Of a stretch of 55,764 nt of DNA, positions 26,971 through 36,395 are shown piece by piece. Under the pieces are notes generated by a model. The model saw nothing but the letters and a program-made list of their open reading frames with translations. It did no database searches and was not told the DNA's origin. Each line of letters begins with the position of its first letter. Position 1 is the first letter of the stretch. The position numbers were made by a program, and so were the translations under genes. This DNA comes from a virus: IMG/VR virus record IMGVR_UViG_3300006927_000008, positions 1 through 55,764 of that record; one strand, 5' to 3'.

Positions 26971-29900
26971 TCACATATCTATCTTCACCACTTTGCCTTT
27001 GCTTTCCTTCGCAAAACCAAAGCTGGATTTATTGGATGGAATAATTACGACGTCACCAATGTTCATCTTGGTTACATCATAAGTATTAAAGAACGTGACG
27101 AAAACGGATTGTTCGTCATCTTCGAGGACCACTTTGTAATACTCTCTACGTGTCTTCTTTGACTTCTTGATTTGGATTTCCGATACCAATCCATACAGCA
27201 TATATGTTCCATCAGCCAAATCGTTTGGTGCTTGCTTAGGACTCATCATATCAGATACCACTGATGGATCAATAGCGTTTACCCTATCCACGAATAACTT
27301 GAATGGATGCTCCGAGATATAGAACTGGAGGAGTTCCTTTTCGGCTGCAAATGATTCGGTCTGAGTTGACACAACCTCACCTTCGAAAGCTTTTGTTGCT
27401 TCAGCCATTCGAGATTTATATGTGTCGCGTTTCCTCATCGATTTGCATTCAAGGATCTGTTCCAATAAAAGCTTATCCTTTTCGGTCACGGCTGAGAAGA
27501 ATCCCAATCTACACAGAGCCTGATAGCTTCGCTTACCAATCTTCTTTTCATGAATCATCTCAACCAATTCAAGTGGCCTTTCGACGTTTAGTTCAACAAC
27601 GTTGTCGATATCATTTGATGAGATACCCTTCACGATATGCAAACCGTAAATGATTCTGTCGTTATCGTAGTCTACTTCAAACCTGTTTGAGACTTCACCC
27701 ATTTTGAATTCACCAAATTCGACACCTTGACTAATTGCCTGTTTGATGAACCAGCTCAAATCCTCGTTGGTTGAATGATTAAGTAGTGCAGCATAGTACT
27801 CCAATGGATAGTGGATCTTCAAATACATCGATACGTAAGCGTTCATAGCGTAAGCTAGTGAATGCGACTTATTGAATGAGTACTCGGAATACTTACCCAT
27901 AATATCCAACAACCAATCGAGATCACTATCTTCAATGCCAGCTTCTTTAGCACCCTTCTTGAATTTAGCCAGCATTTCAAGGAACCTATCATTCTTGTCT
28001 TGATTCCCCTTGTGCAGTAGCTTTAGCGTTTTTCTACCATCGTCAGCTTCGGCAAGACTGAAGCCACCAATCTGCTGCAGGATAAACATGATCTGTTCCT
28101 GAAAGCATGGAACCCCATATGTCTCCTCAAGGATTTCCCATAGCTTAGGATGGATACCAGCCAAGTGTGCCTTGGCCTTATCTACATCAGCCTTGTTACC
28201 CAAATAGTCGTCGATACCACCAGCGTAGATAACAGCTGGTCTGAACAAAGCGTTGATAGCTGCAAGATCATCAATGCTTTTTGGTTGTACCTGTCTGATC
28301 AAGTTGATCATACTGTCCGAACCAAATTGGAAGATATCCCTACAGTTGCCTCTATAGAATTCATCATACACTTGCTCATCATCGAATTCGCCAGTAAGAA
28401 TAGTCATTTCAAGATCCTTGATGCCATGCTTCGCTTCAATGAACTTCAATGCCTCATTGGTAATTGATGAGCAATTCAACCCAAGAATATCTAGTTTACA
28501 GTAACCAAGCTCACCTACTTCACGCTCATCCCCACCTTCCTGAACACCAGTTACCAATTCACCGGCTGAGTGAATCACTGGAATTTCAGCAGTATTGAGA
28601 GTGGTGTTACAGACCAAGATACCCGAAGCGTGTCTACCAACCTGTCTTACCATACCAAGCATTTTGTCACCAAGTTCGACAAGCATCTCTCGGTGCTCAC
28701 TGATGAATTTCATTAGTTTCGCATTATTCTGTTTTTCGGCAACAGTATATGCTCGATCCAATTCATCGGCAATTGGTAGGTCAGATTTCAATGTATCGAA
28801 AAGTCCAGTAAGTTCATTTGACAACTTGAAGTCAAGACTGAATACTCGACACAGATCCTTTACGATTGTTTTCGCTCCAAACTTACCAAAGTTGGCGATG
28901 TGACAGACCTTCTCTAGACCATACCTCTCCTTGAGGTATCCTTCGACACCTTTTTGAGTATCAGAGTCAATGTCCATGTCGATATCCGCCGGATCAATCC
29001 TCGCCGGATTCATGAATCTCTCGAAAATCAAGTTGTGCTTTATTGGATCAATCTTGGTGATGTCCAATACGAATAGAACCAATGACCCACCTGCACTACC
29101 TCTTCCCGCACCAGTGGCTCCTCCTGTAGCGTAAACGTGGCCAGTAAGGATGTCGTCCAAAATGAGGAAATAGTCGACCATGTCTTTTGAGATGATGATC
29201 TCGGCTTCATACTTGATCCGTGCCATATATTCATCGACCTGATCTTCAGGAATAAGACCTTGCTCAAGTTTGAGCTTGAACTTTTCACGTAAGTTCGTAA
29301 GGAAGATGTCCTTGCTTTCCTTGGCACTATCTGTAAACTTCGGGAAGTTGTCCGGATACTTCGGAATTTCGATATCCACCTTATCACGAATTTCGAATGT
29401 GTTATCGATAGCCACGCCAAGAAAGTCTTCATCCATACCATACTTCCTCGCCTGCTCGTAGATATAGTCAATGTCCTTGATGAACAGATCCCTGACCGTA
29501 TAGAACCAATCCTCAGGAGGGTATGATTCTACCGTCTGGCGTTGCTTGATCACATATAATAGATACTGAATGAACCAATCGTCCTTATTCGCGTAATGAT
29601 AGTCAAGAGCGAACACCGGCTTAAGGCCAGTACGCTTCCATAGTCGGTGATAAAATTCGCCGACCTGTGCCTGCATATCCAACTCGTTCAATTGAACTTC
29701 AAGGTAGAAGTTGTCACCAAACTTATCCGCGAACTTCTTGATCAGAGCCTCAGCTCCTGGCTCATCGCCTTGGAGTACCAATTGATTGAATCGCGATTGG
29801 ATACAACCTGTGGTGATGATGTTGTTATCATCCAGCTGTTCCCATATCATCTCGGTCGATACAAGCGGCTTCCTATAGAAATTCTCGAAGCCCATGTTCG

Positions 29901-30294
29901 ACAACCTGATCAAATTCTTGACACCCTCATAGTTTCGACAGTAAGCCAAGAAGTGATTATTGTTTGATTCAGAATCAAACTCATCGCTATCATCACCAGC
30001 CTCCTTGGCTGCACGCTTAGCATCCCTGAGTTCTTTTTTGGCTTCCTTGAATCTATCAACGTCTGCATGAAACAAATCGTTGATATATAATTCACAACCA
30101 AGGATAGGTTTGACTCCTTGCTCCTTACACTCCTTCCAAAACTTTAAGAACGAAGCCATGTTGCCATGCTCAGTAAGAGCTACGGCATCGGCTCCGATCT
30201 CTTTTGTTCGAGCTACGATGTCAGGTATTCTAGTAACCCCATCACCAAAGCTATATGTACTATGGCCATGAAGTGGAATGTATGATTCGCGCAT
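26971..30294 (-). CDS. dnaE: DNA polymerase III alpha subunit (family C)
   Basis: 1107 residues, close to bacterial DnaE. N-terminal PHP domain: YIPLHGHSTYSFGDG, VALTEHGN and LGCELYI. Polymerase palm: GRGSAGGSLVLFVLDIT and the catalytic PADIDMDIDSD near residue 430-440. Downstream are the conserved FQEQIMFILQQIGGF and FNKSHSLAYA segments. The C-terminal part includes a helix-hairpin-helix-like region and an OB-fold-like end. It is the likely replicative polymerase of the phage, coupled by TAATG to the ThyA-like gene. A family C enzyme is unusual beside T4-type UvsX, gp32 and helicase genes, where a family B polymerase is expected. Confidence 0.95.
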   Translation of the reverse strand: MRESYIPLHGHSTYSFGDGVTRIPDIVARTKEIGADAVALTEHGNMASFLKFWKECKEQGVKPILGCELYINDLFHADVDRFKEAKKELRDAKRAAKEAGDDSDEFDSESNNNHFLAYCRNYEGVKNLIRLSNMGFENFYRKPLVSTEMIWEQLDDNNIITTGCIQSRFNQLVLQGDEPGAEALIKKFADKFGDNFYLEVQLNELDMQAQVGEFYHRLWKRTGLKPVFALDYHYANKDDWFIQYLLYVIKQRQTVESYPPEDWFYTVRDLFIKDIDYIYEQARKYGMDEDFLGVAIDNTFEIRDKVDIEIPKYPDNFPKFTDSAKESKDIFLTNLREKFKLKLEQGLIPEDQVDEYMARIKYEAEIIISKDMVDYFLILDDILTGHVYATGGATGAGRGSAGGSLVLFVLDITKIDPIKHNLIFERFMNPARIDPADIDMDIDSDTQKGVEGYLKERYGLEKVCHIANFGKFGAKTIVKDLCRVFSLDFKLSNELTGLFDTLKSDLPIADELDRAYTVAEKQNNAKLMKFISEHREMLVELGDKMLGMVRQVGRHASGILVCNTTLNTAEIPVIHSAGELVTGVQEGGDEREVGELGYCKLDILGLNCSSITNEALKFIEAKHGIKDLEMTILTGEFDDEQVYDEFYRGNCRDIFQFGSDSMINLIRQVQPKSIDDLAAINALFRPAVIYAGGIDDYLGNKADVDKAKAHLAGIHPKLWEILEETYGVPCFQEQIMFILQQIGGFSLAEADDGRKTLKLLHKGNQDKNDRFLEMLAKFKKGAKEAGIEDSDLDWLLDIMGKYSEYSFNKSHSLAYAMNAYVSMYLKIHYPLEYYAALLNHSTNEDLSWFIKQAISQGVEFGEFKMGEVSNRFEVDYDNDRIIYGLHIVKGISSNDIDNVVELNVERPLELVEMIHEKKIGKRSYQALCRLGFFSAVTEKDKLLLEQILECKSMRKRDTYKSRMAEATKAFEGEVVSTQTESFAAEKELLQFYISEHPFKLFVDRVNAIDPSVVSDMMSPKQAPNDLADGTYMLYGLVSEIQIKKSKKTRREYYKVVLEDDEQSVFVTFFNTYDVTKMNIGDVVIIPSNKSSFGFAKESKGKVVKIDM

Positions 30295-30845
30295 TAAATG
30301 TCCTTGTGTAGAGAACCAATGTGAACAGTCACATACCCTTTTCTAGGATCGGCGGTGCGCTGTTCCGGTAGTGTATATAATACATCCGCTGCCCTTGCGT
30401 ATACTCTCAACAAGGTCAAGATATCATATGCAAGGTTGTTAACATGCTGACTTCTGTAATAGGCGTGAACGTAAACCATGTTATGCCTATACATAATCTG
30501 GATTAATGAGATACAAGCTGCCAACTCATCATTCCCTTGATATTTTGGCTGAATGACAAACTGCCTTGTATTCAGATCATCATGAAGTAGACGTATGCCA
30601 TTGTAGGTTACGGCTCTAACAATTTGCTTGCGTTCAATCCAATCACCATCTTCAAGAGGCGGGATATCACTATCCTCGGCTATGATATTAGCAGCTACAT
30701 CAAATTTGATATCGAATGAATAGGTTGCGTTAATGATCTCATTAAATTGCTTATTGGCTATCTCGATTTTTTCACCGTGAAGATCTACCCTACGAGTCAA
30801 CAGTATGACCTCTGTTAACAAACTCTGCTTATCATAGAATCTCAT
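30294..30845 (-). CDS. Thymidylate-synthase-superfamily-like protein
   Basis: 183 residues. YVHAYYRSQHVNNLAYDILTL resembles the (V/M)YxRSxDxxxGxPFN phosphate- and dUMP-binding segment of ThyA-type enzymes, without the downstream catalytic PC motif. It may be a divergent ThyA-fold protein or a binding relative. TAATG overlap with dnaE. Confidence in the family is low; the gene is secure. Confidence 0.6.
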   Translation of the reverse strand: MRFYDKQSLLTEVILLTRRVDLHGEKIEIANKQFNEIINATYSFDIKFDVAANIIAEDSDIPPLEDGDWIERKQIVRAVTYNGIRLLHDDLNTRQFVIQPKYQGNDELAACISLIQIMYRHNMVYVHAYYRSQHVNNLAYDILTLLRVYARAADVLYTLPEQRTADPRKGYVTVHIGSLHKDI

Positions 30846-32005
30846 TGTGATGGCCTCACATCTATAAACGCTCCGCTGACACTCAATCCGGCCAAATCAG
30901 TTGTTGTCATGTTATATGTCCTTGATGCTTCTGCTTCTTTCTGAATGGATACCCAAGTTTTCATAATGCCTATATGATTATCGTAAACATCTTTGCTAGA
31001 AAATGGTGCTGGGCCAAAAACGTTCTCATAACGAACTGGCTTAGGACAGTGATCCCTGAGATAATCAGCATCTTCATCAAGAGTGATATAGTCAAAAGGA
31101 TCTTTACCTGTGACCAGCTTTATGATTTCAAGGTATCTCTGAAACGTTGCAGCTCTACCTCTAGCGAGAATGAAATCCTGCCAATGAAACATAATAACTT
31201 TTGTTGTCGATTTCAATTCCGAGTGCTCAAGAACATCGATCATCTTCATAAACATCTCTGTAAAGTACTCGATTCTGAAATAGTCCTTGTAGCCATTTCT
31301 GTTAAGAGTCACACAATGTGGCTCGTCGGTATGAATGGCAGTCAAGATTTTCCTTATTTGTGATGAATTATCTTGTGGCTCATCACCATATACAAAAACT
31401 GGTTTGATAACCAATAGCTTACCTTTTGGTATCGACTGCTTCACAGCCATTTCGCCTTGATACTTAGTGAGCCCATAGAGTGTTTTAGGATCGATGCGTG
31501 AGTTCTCATGGAAATCACCGGGAGTGATATATGTCATATATTCATTAGGGTCAAATACTGCAGTGGTAGAGAAGTAAATAAAGTAAACATCTCTATTCTT
31601 GTTCCACTGTCTGCGCCATAGATCAATCATATGCTGAGTACCGGTTACATTTACTTTGGTAGCTATGTATGGATCTTCATCACATTTGTCTGTGTTGACA
31701 TATGCGGCTGTATGAATGATAACCAGTGGCCTGTCGAGATCAACATCGTCGAGTCTTTTATCCCAATGATCGATGTTATCAGAACAGCATATATCTACTT
31801 CACGGTTCTTCACTATCCTCATCGGGTTAAAGCGAGATTGGTAAAATTGATTTGTGAAATATTCAGCGTCACCAGTTGTAAGGCGCAAGACAAAACGCTG
31901 TTTCGCCTCCAGTGCTTCAACTATGGCCGAACCTATCATACCACTTTCACCAGTAACCAAGTAAACTGGTAGCTTTGGTTTCTCTTCCTTTTTCCTGCCC
32001 CACAT
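30842..32005 (-). CDS. NAD-dependent epimerase/dehydratase (RmlD/extended SDR)
   Basis: 387 residues. Rossmann motif VTGESGMIGSAIVEAL near 18; IHTAAYVNTDKCDEDP and the tyrosine catalytic motif YGLTKYQGEM (YxxxK). VIKPVFVYGDEP fits the substrate loop. Such enzymes modify nucleotide sugars or dTDP-sugars. Here it follows a dTMP-kinase-like gene and precedes dnaE. The substrate is unknown; sugar nucleotide or glycan modification is the most likely role. Confidence 0.85.
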   Translation of the reverse strand: MWGRKKEEKPKLPVYLVTGESGMIGSAIVEALEAKQRFVLRLTTGDAEYFTNQFYQSRFNPMRIVKNREVDICCSDNIDHWDKRLDDVDLDRPLVIIHTAAYVNTDKCDEDPYIATKVNVTGTQHMIDLWRRQWNKNRDVYFIYFSTTAVFDPNEYMTYITPGDFHENSRIDPKTLYGLTKYQGEMAVKQSIPKGKLLVIKPVFVYGDEPQDNSSQIRKILTAIHTDEPHCVTLNRNGYKDYFRIEYFTEMFMKMIDVLEHSELKSTTKVIMFHWQDFILARGRAATFQRYLEIIKLVTGKDPFDYITLDEDADYLRDHCPKPVRYENVFGPAPFSSKDVYDNHIGIMKTWVSIQKEAEASRTYNMTTTDLAGLSVSGAFIDVRPSQ

Positions 32006-32472
32006 TATATTTGGCTCGCTCTTATTATGGATATAATAGTTTCAGCTGCTTCAAGTGCAGAGTGTTTATCTGAATTGTCGACTATCGGTATATCGAACTC
32101 TTTATGGACTTTCAGTTCGTTTATGATATTTCCAAATATTCTCTGATGTTCTTCTACTTCTTCTGGTAAAATATCGGTTTCATTTGACGACACTATTCTT
32201 TTCTTAAGATCATCCGCTTCAGCAGAGATATATATAAAATGATGTGTCATTCTTAACCAAGCTGGATGCTCTGGAAAAGCAAGGTTGCATAGTTCATTAA
32301 AGAATACTCGCTCATCTATTTTTCTTCCATAAATCCTGGCGTATGCGATCTGTGAAATAAATGATCTCACAACCACTAGAGCTTTGCCACCTGACTTTTC
32401 TACAAGATGTCTCCGTATTGAATCTTTACCAGTTCTATCTACACCCTCGAGATGTATTACGCATTCTTTCAT
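32005..32472 (-). CDS. Deoxynucleoside monophosphate kinase-like P-loop protein
   Basis: 155 residues. Walker A GVDRTGKDSIRRHLVE near residues 10-25 is the thymidylate/deoxynucleoside kinase variant (GxDxTGKD/S). The rest has the expected kinase pattern, including a DLKKRIVSSNETDIL lid-like region. Likely phosphorylates dTMP or another deoxynucleotide, feeding the ThyX/dnaE pathway. Coupled by ATGA overlaps on both sides. Confidence 0.8.
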   Translation of the reverse strand: MKECVIHLEGVDRTGKDSIRRHLVEKSGGKALVVVRSFISQIAYARIYGRKIDERVFFNELCNLAFPEHPAWLRMTHHFIYISAEADDLKKRIVSSNETDILPEEVEEHQRIFGNIINELKVHKEFDIPIVDNSDKHSALEAAETIISIIRASQI

Positions 32473-32846
32473 TTGTTTAACCCCATTACTTCAAGTTCGA
32501 CAAAACTACCAATAGCAACTAACTCCTTTGGAGTGAATGCACCAAACATCAACAACTTATTCCATTCACCTTCTTCTGCTTCATCAAAAATAAAAGATGC
32601 CAAATTAGATGACCCTGATGGAAGTGCTTCATTCCAAAGCTCTGCATCCTTCCTAATACACATCAACGTTTCTTGAGCACTCTCCTCAAGAAGAGGGCCG
32701 TCGGCGGTGGTCTCAACTATATAGATATATCCCCAACCATACCTTTCCTTTTTGATGATCAAATCAAACTTGAGATGCTCCCAAGCTTTAATCTCGTGAA
32801 GTGCAGCTGGGTGTTCATAGAAGCAAAGTGTGAATAACCTTTTCAT
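32469..32846 (-). CDS. Hypothetical protein, 125 residues
   Basis: Begins MKRLFTLCFYEHPAALHEI; contains ESAQETLMCIRKDAELWNEA and AEEGEWNKLLMFGAFTP. Mixed alpha/beta, no motif recognised. ATGA overlap with the dUTPase fusion. Confidence 0.68.
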   Translation of the reverse strand: MKRLFTLCFYEHPAALHEIKAWEHLKFDLIIKKERYGWGYIYIVETTADGPLLEESAQETLMCIRKDAELWNEALPSGSSNLASFIFDEAEEGEWNKLLMFGAFTPKELVAIGSFVELEVMGLNK

Positions 32847-33793
32847 ATAGTAACCTCAACAAAGTTTTTAATTACGTGTACATCTGGCAGAACACCGGAG
32901 ACCTCTTCGCCAGAAGGGTTGAATAGATACGAGCGAATACCATTGTATGCAAATTCATTGGCATTCAAGACCTCATCATCTATAGCAAACTCAACATTGG
33001 CAGAGCCAAGATGTTCCACTGCGTACTGACCTTTGTTCTCATTCCATATAATACAATCGTATGGTATATTATTCTCGGACAGGAATTTAAGTGTGTCAGC
33101 GTAGATTCGATAAATCTTGTCATATGGCCTTGCCGTCAGCAAGACAATTGTATACTCATTACTCTTTAACCAATTCATGAATGTCCGAATACCAGGAACT
33201 ATTGGTACCTGCGACTTCCTGCCTGATAGTCTATATTCTCTCTTCAACTCATGGAATAGAGTTGGGTTGTGTCGCAAAAAATCCGATGGTTGCTTATCAA
33301 TCCATTCTTCATCGCCCACCTGAAGAGCAAAGTAAGTCATAAGAGGTTTAGGGTATTGAGCGATGACACCATCAATATCTATAAGAGCTATAGGATGGGT
33401 AGACTTCTTGAGTTTTTCGATCGTCTGCTGCTGTCTAAACTTAGCATCTACCACAGTACTCTTTTCATCAAACTTACGAATGAAATCCTTTGTATCAAAA
33501 CCATTCAATATAGCTATAGCAATGGTATATTTGACAATATCTACAATGTCTTCAAGAAGGTTATCCTGAATGGTTTGTTGATCTGTCGTAGCATGCATCT
33601 TCCAATCAAAATTATCAAGCAGACCATTAACCTTTCTGGACATAGCAAGGATATATTCCTTATTCCAGTCTAGCTTGTCACCTTCCAAGCCTTTAATGAG
33701 TACATCTAAATCTAGACCTTGAGCTTTGAAGAACTCTTTACCAAAACGTTTCTGTATTCCAAATAACCAATCTATTGGTACATCTTCTATCAT
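32843..33793 (-). CDS. Fusion: dimeric dUTPase-like domain plus HAD phosphatase
   Basis: 316 residues from MIEDVPIDWLFGIQ. N-terminal half: KVNGLLDNFDWKMHATTD, then NLLEDIVDIVKYTIAIAI, the helical EExxE/ExxD metal-binding pattern of the dimeric dUTPase/MazG group. C-terminal half: ALIDIDGVIAQYPKP is the HAD DxDGxxx motif, PIVPGIRTFMNWLK and LLTARPYDKIY provide the next motifs, and FAIDDE supplies the acidic end. So one chain may hydrolyse dUTP and then dephosphorylate a nucleotide, steering flux to dTMP. The longer upstream start would overlap the neighbour by 70 bases. Confidence 0.8.
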   Translation of the reverse strand: MIEDVPIDWLFGIQKRFGKEFFKAQGLDLDVLIKGLEGDKLDWNKEYILAMSRKVNGLLDNFDWKMHATTDQQTIQDNLLEDIVDIVKYTIAIAILNGFDTKDFIRKFDEKSTVVDAKFRQQQTIEKLKKSTHPIALIDIDGVIAQYPKPLMTYFALQVGDEEWIDKQPSDFLRHNPTLFHELKREYRLSGRKSQVPIVPGIRTFMNWLKSNEYTIVLLTARPYDKIYRIYADTLKFLSENNIPYDCIIWNENKGQYAVEHLGSANVEFAIDDEVLNANEFAYNGIRSYLFNPSGEEVSGVLPDVHVIKNFVEVTI

Positions 33794-34737
33794 AACCAAG
33801 CTCTCATTATATCGTGTGCCTCCTTCAGTACGTCGTTGAACTTTACTCCATGCTTCCACTGAGCATAACGCCCAAGGTTCCTTATATGGTTCACTCGCTT
33901 CATGTCAATCGAATTGACGATCTGAATGGGAATGTTCTCAAAACTTTTCAATACCGCACAACCCATAAATGGATCGTCAATCTTATCGAAGGCTACTCTT
34001 CTTTCAAAGACGTTATAGTCATCGAAAAATGACACGCGATCAAATGAGTTACATGTACTATACACATAAGAATATCCGGCCTTGCGCATTTGATCTAGCA
34101 AATAATTTTCACCGCGCTCAGTAACATAAAACGACTTTGGTTCTACTTTCATATCACAACCAAACAAAAGCTCATCAATCATCTGCTGAAAAACTTTGAG
34201 ATTAAGAGTATTCACCAGCTTCCAATAGCTGTACCTCTTCCCATCTTCATCTGTAATTATACGGAGCTGCATATCTACATGACTAACGTTTTTGTCTATG
34301 ATCTGGCCGCGGTCTCTACAGACATTAAGCATTCTTGAGAATAAGCCTAAATAACTATGTTCACCAAGATCATCAAATGTGATATGACCAATTTCCGTTT
34401 CGCCGGCAGACAAAAAGGTGGATTCATACTCCTTTTTACCTCTAGTCTTTAGAGAGTAGTATCGCTTGAATTTTTCATCGGCTGTAGCAGATATATCAAC
34501 ACCATCATAGTAGCCTACCTTAGCCATGCTGATGATCTGTATTGGGAAACCAAGCCCAGCGCCATGCTTCCTAAAAAAGTCTACGGTTTGATCGTCTAAC
34601 GTTATAAGTCTAGGGCCAAGTGAATATTTTGAATTCAACTGGCCCATTGGATTTCTATCGAAGAATTTGAATGTAGGATTAAGATATGCAAATGTAATCC
34701 CAGCTACACCTCCACCCAAAATGTAATTCTTTGTCAT
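33790..34737 (-). CDS. FAD/NAD-binding oxidoreductase-like protein
   Basis: 315 residues beginning MTKNYILGGGVAGITFAYLN, the GxGxxG dinucleotide-binding motif with an acidic partner (FDRNPMG) typical of FAD-dependent enzymes. It lacks an obvious full amine-oxidase signature. The middle contains MKVEPKSFYVTERGENY and the C-terminus NHIRNLGRYAQWKHGVKFND, reminiscent of the mutase/oxidase fold in UDP-galactopyranose mutases. It may belong to the same nucleotide-sugar theme as the SDR gene. Substrate unknown. Confidence 0.72.
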   Translation of the reverse strand: MTKNYILGGGVAGITFAYLNPTFKFFDRNPMGQLNSKYSLGPRLITLDDQTVDFFRKHGAGLGFPIQIISMAKVGYYDGVDISATADEKFKRYYSLKTRGKKEYESTFLSAGETEIGHITFDDLGEHSYLGLFSRMLNVCRDRGQIIDKNVSHVDMQLRIITDEDGKRYSYWKLVNTLNLKVFQQMIDELLFGCDMKVEPKSFYVTERGENYLLDQMRKAGYSYVYSTCNSFDRVSFFDDYNVFERRVAFDKIDDPFMGCAVLKSFENIPIQIVNSIDMKRVNHIRNLGRYAQWKHGVKFNDVLKEAHDIMRAWL

Positions 34738-35139
34738 TTAGTATCCCGAATCTATGCGTTCATGATTTTTCTTATTTTTCGCTCTATATAATTCCATGAG
34801 CTTTACTGGTGTGATGCCTGACAAGATCATTAGCTCCAGCATCAAATGTACCGAGTCAATGATTTCCTCTTCAAACCCTTCTCTATCATAATCATAAACC
34901 TGTGTTTGTCTGTTCGGTCTATTCTTGAGATGCACTACTGTTTCGAATAGCTCTTGTATCACATGAAAGACACATTCCCTATAGACCTTCACATCTTCTT
35001 TTTGAGACAGATCAAGAGGATACTTCGGAAGCATTCCAAGACCTCTGTAACGATCCATAAGTGCATTCTGTCTAAGGAACAATTCATCTAATCTGTCAGC
35101 CCTGACGGCCGAGTTAGATCCGTCTTTCAAATCAACCAT
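34738..35139 (-). CDS. dUTPase/MazG-like helical protein
   Basis: 133 residues. FHVIQELFETVVHL, GFEEEIIDSVHLMLELMILSG and the C-terminal YRAKNKKNHERIDSGY reproduce the ExxE, ExxD and KNxxNxxRxxxGY signature of the dimeric dUTPase family. Presumably hydrolyses dUTP or another dNTP. It is the second such domain in the operon and starts inside the deaminase stop region. Confidence 0.8.
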   Translation of the reverse strand: MVDLKDGSNSAVRADRLDELFLRQNALMDRYRGLGMLPKYPLDLSQKEDVKVYRECVFHVIQELFETVVHLKNRPNRQTQVYDYDREGFEEEIIDSVHLMLELMILSGITPVKLMELYRAKNKKNHERIDSGY

Positions 35140-35788
35140 TATATTTCCTCAGTTTAACGTTCTTGATTTGCATCAACTTCACTGCCATATCATGGTCAGC
35201 CTTAAAGTCTAGTGACCGATAATCCGTTGCATATACAACCTCACTTACTCCAACCTGTACCAAGTGCTTCGCGCAACCAAAGCAAGGCAAGAATGGAACA
35301 TACATCGTGGATCCATCCAGCCTATGTCTCTCGGCAAACAGAAGTGCATTCATATCGGCGTGAATGATGTTATCATACTTCTCAGGTCTAGTAAGAGGAA
35401 ATTCCGTGACCGAAGCACCAGCTGGCAATGAGTTGTAACCTGTACTGACGATACGGTGGTCTTGATCTACAATTATACAACCAACTTTTGTGTCCGGATC
35501 TTCTGACCTCTTCGACACAGCTTCCACTATACCAAAGAAGTACTCATCCCATGATGGTCTATTTGGGTTGTGCTTTTCCATCGCTTCCCTTAACTTACTT
35601 TGTTCTGATGTTGGGAGATGACTATAGGCATGAGTAAATGCCCGAAATGGTCTCGTTCTTGATCTAGCTCTACCACCATCCTCTTCAGGCCAGTGGTTTA
35701 CTTCACTTTCTGTATTATCCAATCTAGCCATTCTAGCTTTGTACCGTTCGTCGGACTCATTGGGATACGGAACACGTTGATCTCTCAT
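35132..35788 (-). CDS. dCMP deaminase-like protein
   Basis: 218 residues with a 70-residue extension before the domain. WDEYFFGIVEAVSKRSEDPD, TKVGCIIVDQ, VSTGYNSLPAGA and the zinc motifs HADMNALLFAERH and PCFGCAKHLV are in the right order for dCMP deaminases (HAE...PCxxC). The catalytic Glu of HAE is Asp here. If active it supplies dUMP for thymidylate synthesis; if not, it may be regulatory. Confidence 0.82.
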   Translation of the reverse strand: MRDQRVPYPNESDERYKARMARLDNTESEVNHWPEEDGGRARSRTRPFRAFTHAYSHLPTSEQSKLREAMEKHNPNRPSWDEYFFGIVEAVSKRSEDPDTKVGCIIVDQDHRIVSTGYNSLPAGASVTEFPLTRPEKYDNIIHADMNALLFAERHRLDGSTMYVPFLPCFGCAKHLVQVGVSEVVYATDYRSLDFKADHDMAVKLMQIKNVKLRKYNG

Positions 35789-36192
35789 TCAAAACATTCC
35801 CCTGTCTCTGCGTTGTATGCCATCTGTCCTGTCTTATGACTCCAGATGTTTCCTTCTACAACGTAGTATTTAGCCAACTGGCCCATCGTCATATATCTCC
35901 AAATTTCGCTAAGCGATGGACCATACTCCTCAATCAACTTTGGTAAAGTACCAGCAAAGTACGTACCAGCTTTGGGTGCAATTCTCTTGGCAGGCTGGAC
36001 TGGAATTTCAACTGCATATGCTGACCGTTTCTGTGCTGCACGAAATCTGTCATGCCGCTTATCTGCCTCAGACTTATTGCGATTGATTTCATACCTATCA
36101 ATCATCTCCTGTGTTACACCTTCAGGAGTAGAAGGCTTTTCCTTTACGGCTCCATCTACAGTATCCAAAACCTGATTTATCCTTGTTGCCAT
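35785..36192 (-). CDS. Hypothetical protein, 135 residues
   Basis: Begins MATRINQVLDTVDGAVKEKP; contains EIWRYMTMGQLAKYYVVEG and NIWSHKTGQMAYNAETG. Some phage proteins of this style accompany deaminases but no function is known. ATGA overlap with the deaminase. Confidence 0.68.
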   Translation of the reverse strand: MATRINQVLDTVDGAVKEKPSTPEGVTQEMIDRYEINRNKSEADKRHDRFRAAQKRSAYAVEIPVQPAKRIAPKAGTYFAGTLPKLIEEYGPSLSEIWRYMTMGQLAKYYVVEGNIWSHKTGQMAYNAETGECFE

Positions 36193-36329
36193 CGAATGAA
36201 TTCCTCCAGTCCGTTATCTAATGATGGTGTGAACAATCTATACAATATAATCAATGGTGCCAGAAACATTATTAGCACCACTACTGCTATCTTCAGTTTT
36301 TTGCTTCTTTTTCTTTTCGTTGAAAACAT
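36177..36329 (-). CDS. 50-residue single-pass membrane protein
   Basis: Basic N-terminus MFSTKRKRSKKLKIA, one hydrophobic helix (residues 13-31, IAVVVLIMFLAPLIILY), acidic/aromatic tail. AAAGGAGACACGAA precedes the ATG, and the last codons overlap the next gene's start. It has the positive-inside layout of a type II anchor. Unknown function. Confidence 0.68.
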   Translation of the reverse strand: MFSTKRKRSKKLKIAVVVLIMFLAPLIILYRLFTPSLDNGLEEFIRWQQG

Positions 36330-36353
36330 TTCGTGTCTCCTTTACCGGCACTA

Positions 36354-36383
36354 TCTTTAAGCCAATACGAGGGTCATTTAATC
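36354..36383 (-). promoter_or_regulatory. Weak match to phage promoter
   Basis: GATTAA, 18 bp, TAAAGA, with TTGGCT before the -10. Two positions off consensus in each hexamer; listed as tentative. Confidence 0.3.
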
Positions 36384-36395
36384 TAAGGCCTGTCT

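Noticed and set aside
29040-29471. A Ser/Arg-rich frame of 143 residues
   Set aside because: It is embedded in dnaE, where the polymerase frame has catalytic motifs.
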